A DNA stretch of 64,000 nucleotides from Tachypleus tridentatus (taxonomy: Eukaryota > Arthropoda > Merostomata > Xiphosura > Limulidae), in NCBI RefSeq assembly GCF_004210375.1, contig NC_134837.1, forward strand, positions 155,847,310 to 155,911,309. Reading direction: 5' to 3'. The translations under genes were made by a program, and so were the position numbers. Within the stretch, counting starts at the first letter, position 1. Every line of letters begins with the position of its first letter. Below the pieces are notes generated by a model, which was not told the origin of the DNA, did no database searches, and saw only the letters and a program-made list of their open reading frames with translations. Shown piece by piece: positions 61,430 through 64,000 of the stretch.

Positions 61430-62160
61430 TTTAAGCATTTTTTCAATCGATCTTCATTCCTTCAATTCTCAGCAGATTGACTTGAAACTTGGTGGAGTTA
61501 TACCTTGGTCCAATAAACCCAGACACCTTTTTTCGTTTAGGCCTTTTTAAGGTTTTAAGGGGTCCTATGTGGTCATATTTGAAACAATCATGATTAGAAA
61601 TGATACACAAAGTTTCATATACCCAACACACAGACATAAAAAAAAATCTGAATTTGCCCATTTTGAGTCATTTTAGAAGAGTCATAGCTTACAAAAAAAC
61701 ATAATTCTGGGGGTTTAGGTTAATTATTCAGCCGTATTTTGCTTAAATTAAATAGGATTTGATACAAAGATACTTTTCTGCAGGTCCCACATACTGAGAA
61801 ACAAAAATGATGGACGTATTTTTAGTAATTATTATGTTTTTTTTTTTTTGGGGGGGGGCGTCACAGGAAGCGCAATTATTGGTTTTTTGATAATTATTCT
61901 GTCATATTTCGGCAAATTTACATGAGATTTTGTGCAAAGAAGCTTTTTTTACAGGTCTGGAACAGATATATAAACAGTTTTGGAACGTTTATCATTTGCT
62001 TAGTATTTCAGCGAGGAAATCACAATTTGATGTTTTTGTAAACTATTCACATGTATGTATATATTAACCAAGGTGCATGCATGTATGGGATTTGGTACGG
62101 AGATGCCTTATTGAAGGTCTCAAGCAATGGTATGGACAGTTTTCGAGTTTTCTGGAATCA
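61430..62160. repeat. Degenerate long-period repeats (about 165-175 bp)
   Basis: Related blocks centre on ggatttgatacaaagatac (about 61748), gattttgtgcaaagaagc (about 61924) and gatttggtacggagatgcc (about 62088). Each is preceded by an attattc-type block and followed by caggtc/aaggtctc. A more distant relative (gacttgaaacttggtgg) lies near 61478. No domain recognised in any frame. Confidence 0.5.
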
Positions 62161-62164
62161 AAAC

Positions 62165-63945
62165 CAACCACTTTGAGATTGGGTGGCAGAGACGTTGCAT
62201 TCACCCGCGAATGTTGACCTTTTTAATTGAAAAATGATTCATAATAGAAGAAAAACATGAGATATAATAAGTTTTCATTTAAATCAAGCGATAATTGGTA
62301 ACTGAAGCTCTTGATTTAGGAATTACAGTGACGTTATTTTATTGTGATTATTATTATATTTTATTAAATTATACGTTCCTTTTTCTGCTTCTGCAAAGGT
62401 TGGTTATGATATATTACCTTATCCCTAACCTGTAGTCAGAATTTATCGTATGAAGCTTTTATTTAATTTTATCATTTTACTTCCTTATAACTCGCTATTT
62501 TTCAACTATATAGACTGTACAGAATCAAAAATAATTTGTTATATTAGTTATGTGAGTGGAACCACCACAAGGAATGCTTCTGTCCTTCCATTTTCTGTTT
62601 TTCCTGAAGGATCCGCGATAAAAACAAAAAAAAAACAAAAACTATTGTAATTCACAAAGGACAGAAGTTTAAAATCTTTTGACATTTGTCAAGTGAATTT
62701 GAACAGAATATTAACCATGTGTTTATAACTGGCAACACATCAAAACGTATTTAGATAAAAATTAGTGTTTTAATAACTACGTAACTATCTTTTAAAAACA
62801 AGTTAGTTCAACATTTAGACTTCAAAATTCATTTTATAGAAACACTATATTAGATTCGAGTCATGAAAAATTTGCTTGTTTAAAAACTGTTTGTGCAACG
62901 AATATCTGATGTATTCTAATATCAAAAATTAAAGGAATGATTCAATGAGTTTTTTGTATATAAATATACCTTTACACGAAAATAAAAAGCACAAAGAGCA
63001 GAGAATGGAAGAAAAAATCAAGTGAAAATATAAACATTATCTCTTCAATAAACACAAACAAACCCTGTTTCATCGTAGACCTTCTGATTACAAATCGTTT
63101 CAACGTAGACGTTCTGTAGAAATGTTGATAGGTAAGTGTCTCTGGATTTTTAGTTGCGTAATCAGCACAATGGTTACATTGTTTTATTTGTTAGGTAATT
63201 ATACAAGAAATTTCGTCTAGTCAGCAACGTTTTCAACATACCAGTAAAACGGGCTTCGGCGAGCATTTAGATTAGGGTTAAACTTACTCTACCTGTGCCA
63301 TTATGTTGGTATCCATTGCCTTAGGACTAATGTTACTTTTTTCTTTCTTTTTTTTTTGGCCTCAAAAGTCATTATAAATATGATTATGTTTGTAGTGGTA
63401 TAGTAGTAGGATAAACTAGTTTGTTGTACGTTTGGTTTTTAGTTATGATGCCTTTTATTTTTAATTTGAAAGTTTAGTAATGTGTATGATTGACCAAGTA
63501 ACTTTCACTACTTATCAGGGTAAGAAGTCGTGAAGTGAGGAAATATATCAGCTTATTTTCAAACTCAACTTCTGGTCTTGTTGCCATGAAATTCTTATGA
63601 TCCTTAGAGTGAATTTATTTTAACTTTAGAAGACACCATTTAGAAACCATGACCTTATTTCTACCAGCATGCTGGTCTGTACTTCTAACCTTAGTGTTCG
63701 AAAGCTTTGTACATAAACCTATATAGCTCATTGTGACACATACAGACACATAATAGTATGGATGTACTATTCGCGAAGGAATACCAAATTAAACCCTGCT
63801 TAGTCTCAAGGCGTTTACGTTATTGTTATTTATTTGGTGATTAATATTAAATTCTGATTAAAGTAAATTACCTACTTGGATGAAAACCAAAAATAAAACA
63901 GTAATTAGTAGAAATAATTAAATACATCGTTCTTAGATTTTTATA
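62165..63945. other. AT-rich non-coding stretch
   Basis: No recognised element or gene on either strand. Confidence 0.55.
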
Positions 63946-63951
63946 TAGAGT

Positions 63952-64000
63952 TTTGTTTGTTTGTTTGTTTTCGAATTTCGCGCAAAGATACACGAGGGCT
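63952..64000 (-). mobile_element. SINE group A, cut by the window edge
   Basis: Reversed tail ((gttt)n) and the start of the reversed body (aatttcgcgcaaagatacac, gagggct) continue past the right edge. Confidence 0.9.

Overview
This is an AT-rich eukaryotic window made mostly of non-coding DNA and layered transposable elements. No host protein-coding gene can be assigned with confidence. There are no operons, no Shine-Dalgarno context and no long uninterrupted host reading frames. Two abundant tRNA-derived SINE groups (A, with a Thr-CGT-like head; B/C, with a Val-TAC-like head), I-group LINEs, Ty3/gypsy, Tc1/mariner and hAT-like remnants point to an arthropod. From memory the SINE heads and bodies resemble repeats in horseshoe crab (Limulus/Tachypleus) sequence. 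That attribution is recall, not a search result.

Layout. 1-4980: decayed LINE with RNase H, its 5' end outside the window. 4982-6660 (minus): eroded ZMYM1-like/hAT-related gene, cut at its C-terminal end by that LINE. 6.9-26.2 kb: SINE copies in both orientations, a decayed Tc1 transposase (18.05-19.13 kb), a SINE nested in a SINE (19.6-20.1 kb), a 55-bp duplication, and a possible 66-nt exon at 23721-23786. 26.29-33.45 kb: a Ty3/gypsy pol remnant on the minus strand, split inside its reverse transcriptase by a second LINE copy (27751-33012) with an 8-bp target duplication. 34.8-36.4 kb: SINE cluster. 36.4-46.9 kb: the most transposon-poor stretch, with two RFX X-box-like palindromes and a short unassigned ORF. 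46.94-47.24 kb: fold-back element with 64-bp arms. 51361-52852: a young, GC-rich Tc1/mariner element with one internal stop and a lost start codon. 53.9-56.0 kb: decayed satellite monomers around a five-unit, 70-bp array with 140-bp higher-order structure. 58.5-59.7 kb: more SINEs. 61.4-62.2 kb: degenerate long-period repeats. The right edge enters another SINE.

What can be reconstructed is mostly insertion history: LINE into gypsy RT, LINE into the hAT-like gene, SINE into SINE, and fold-back element into SINE. Several insertions have perfect target-site duplications. The window is probably intergenic or a long intron. Host function is limited to two weak exon/ORF candidates and a few regulatory-motif candidates.
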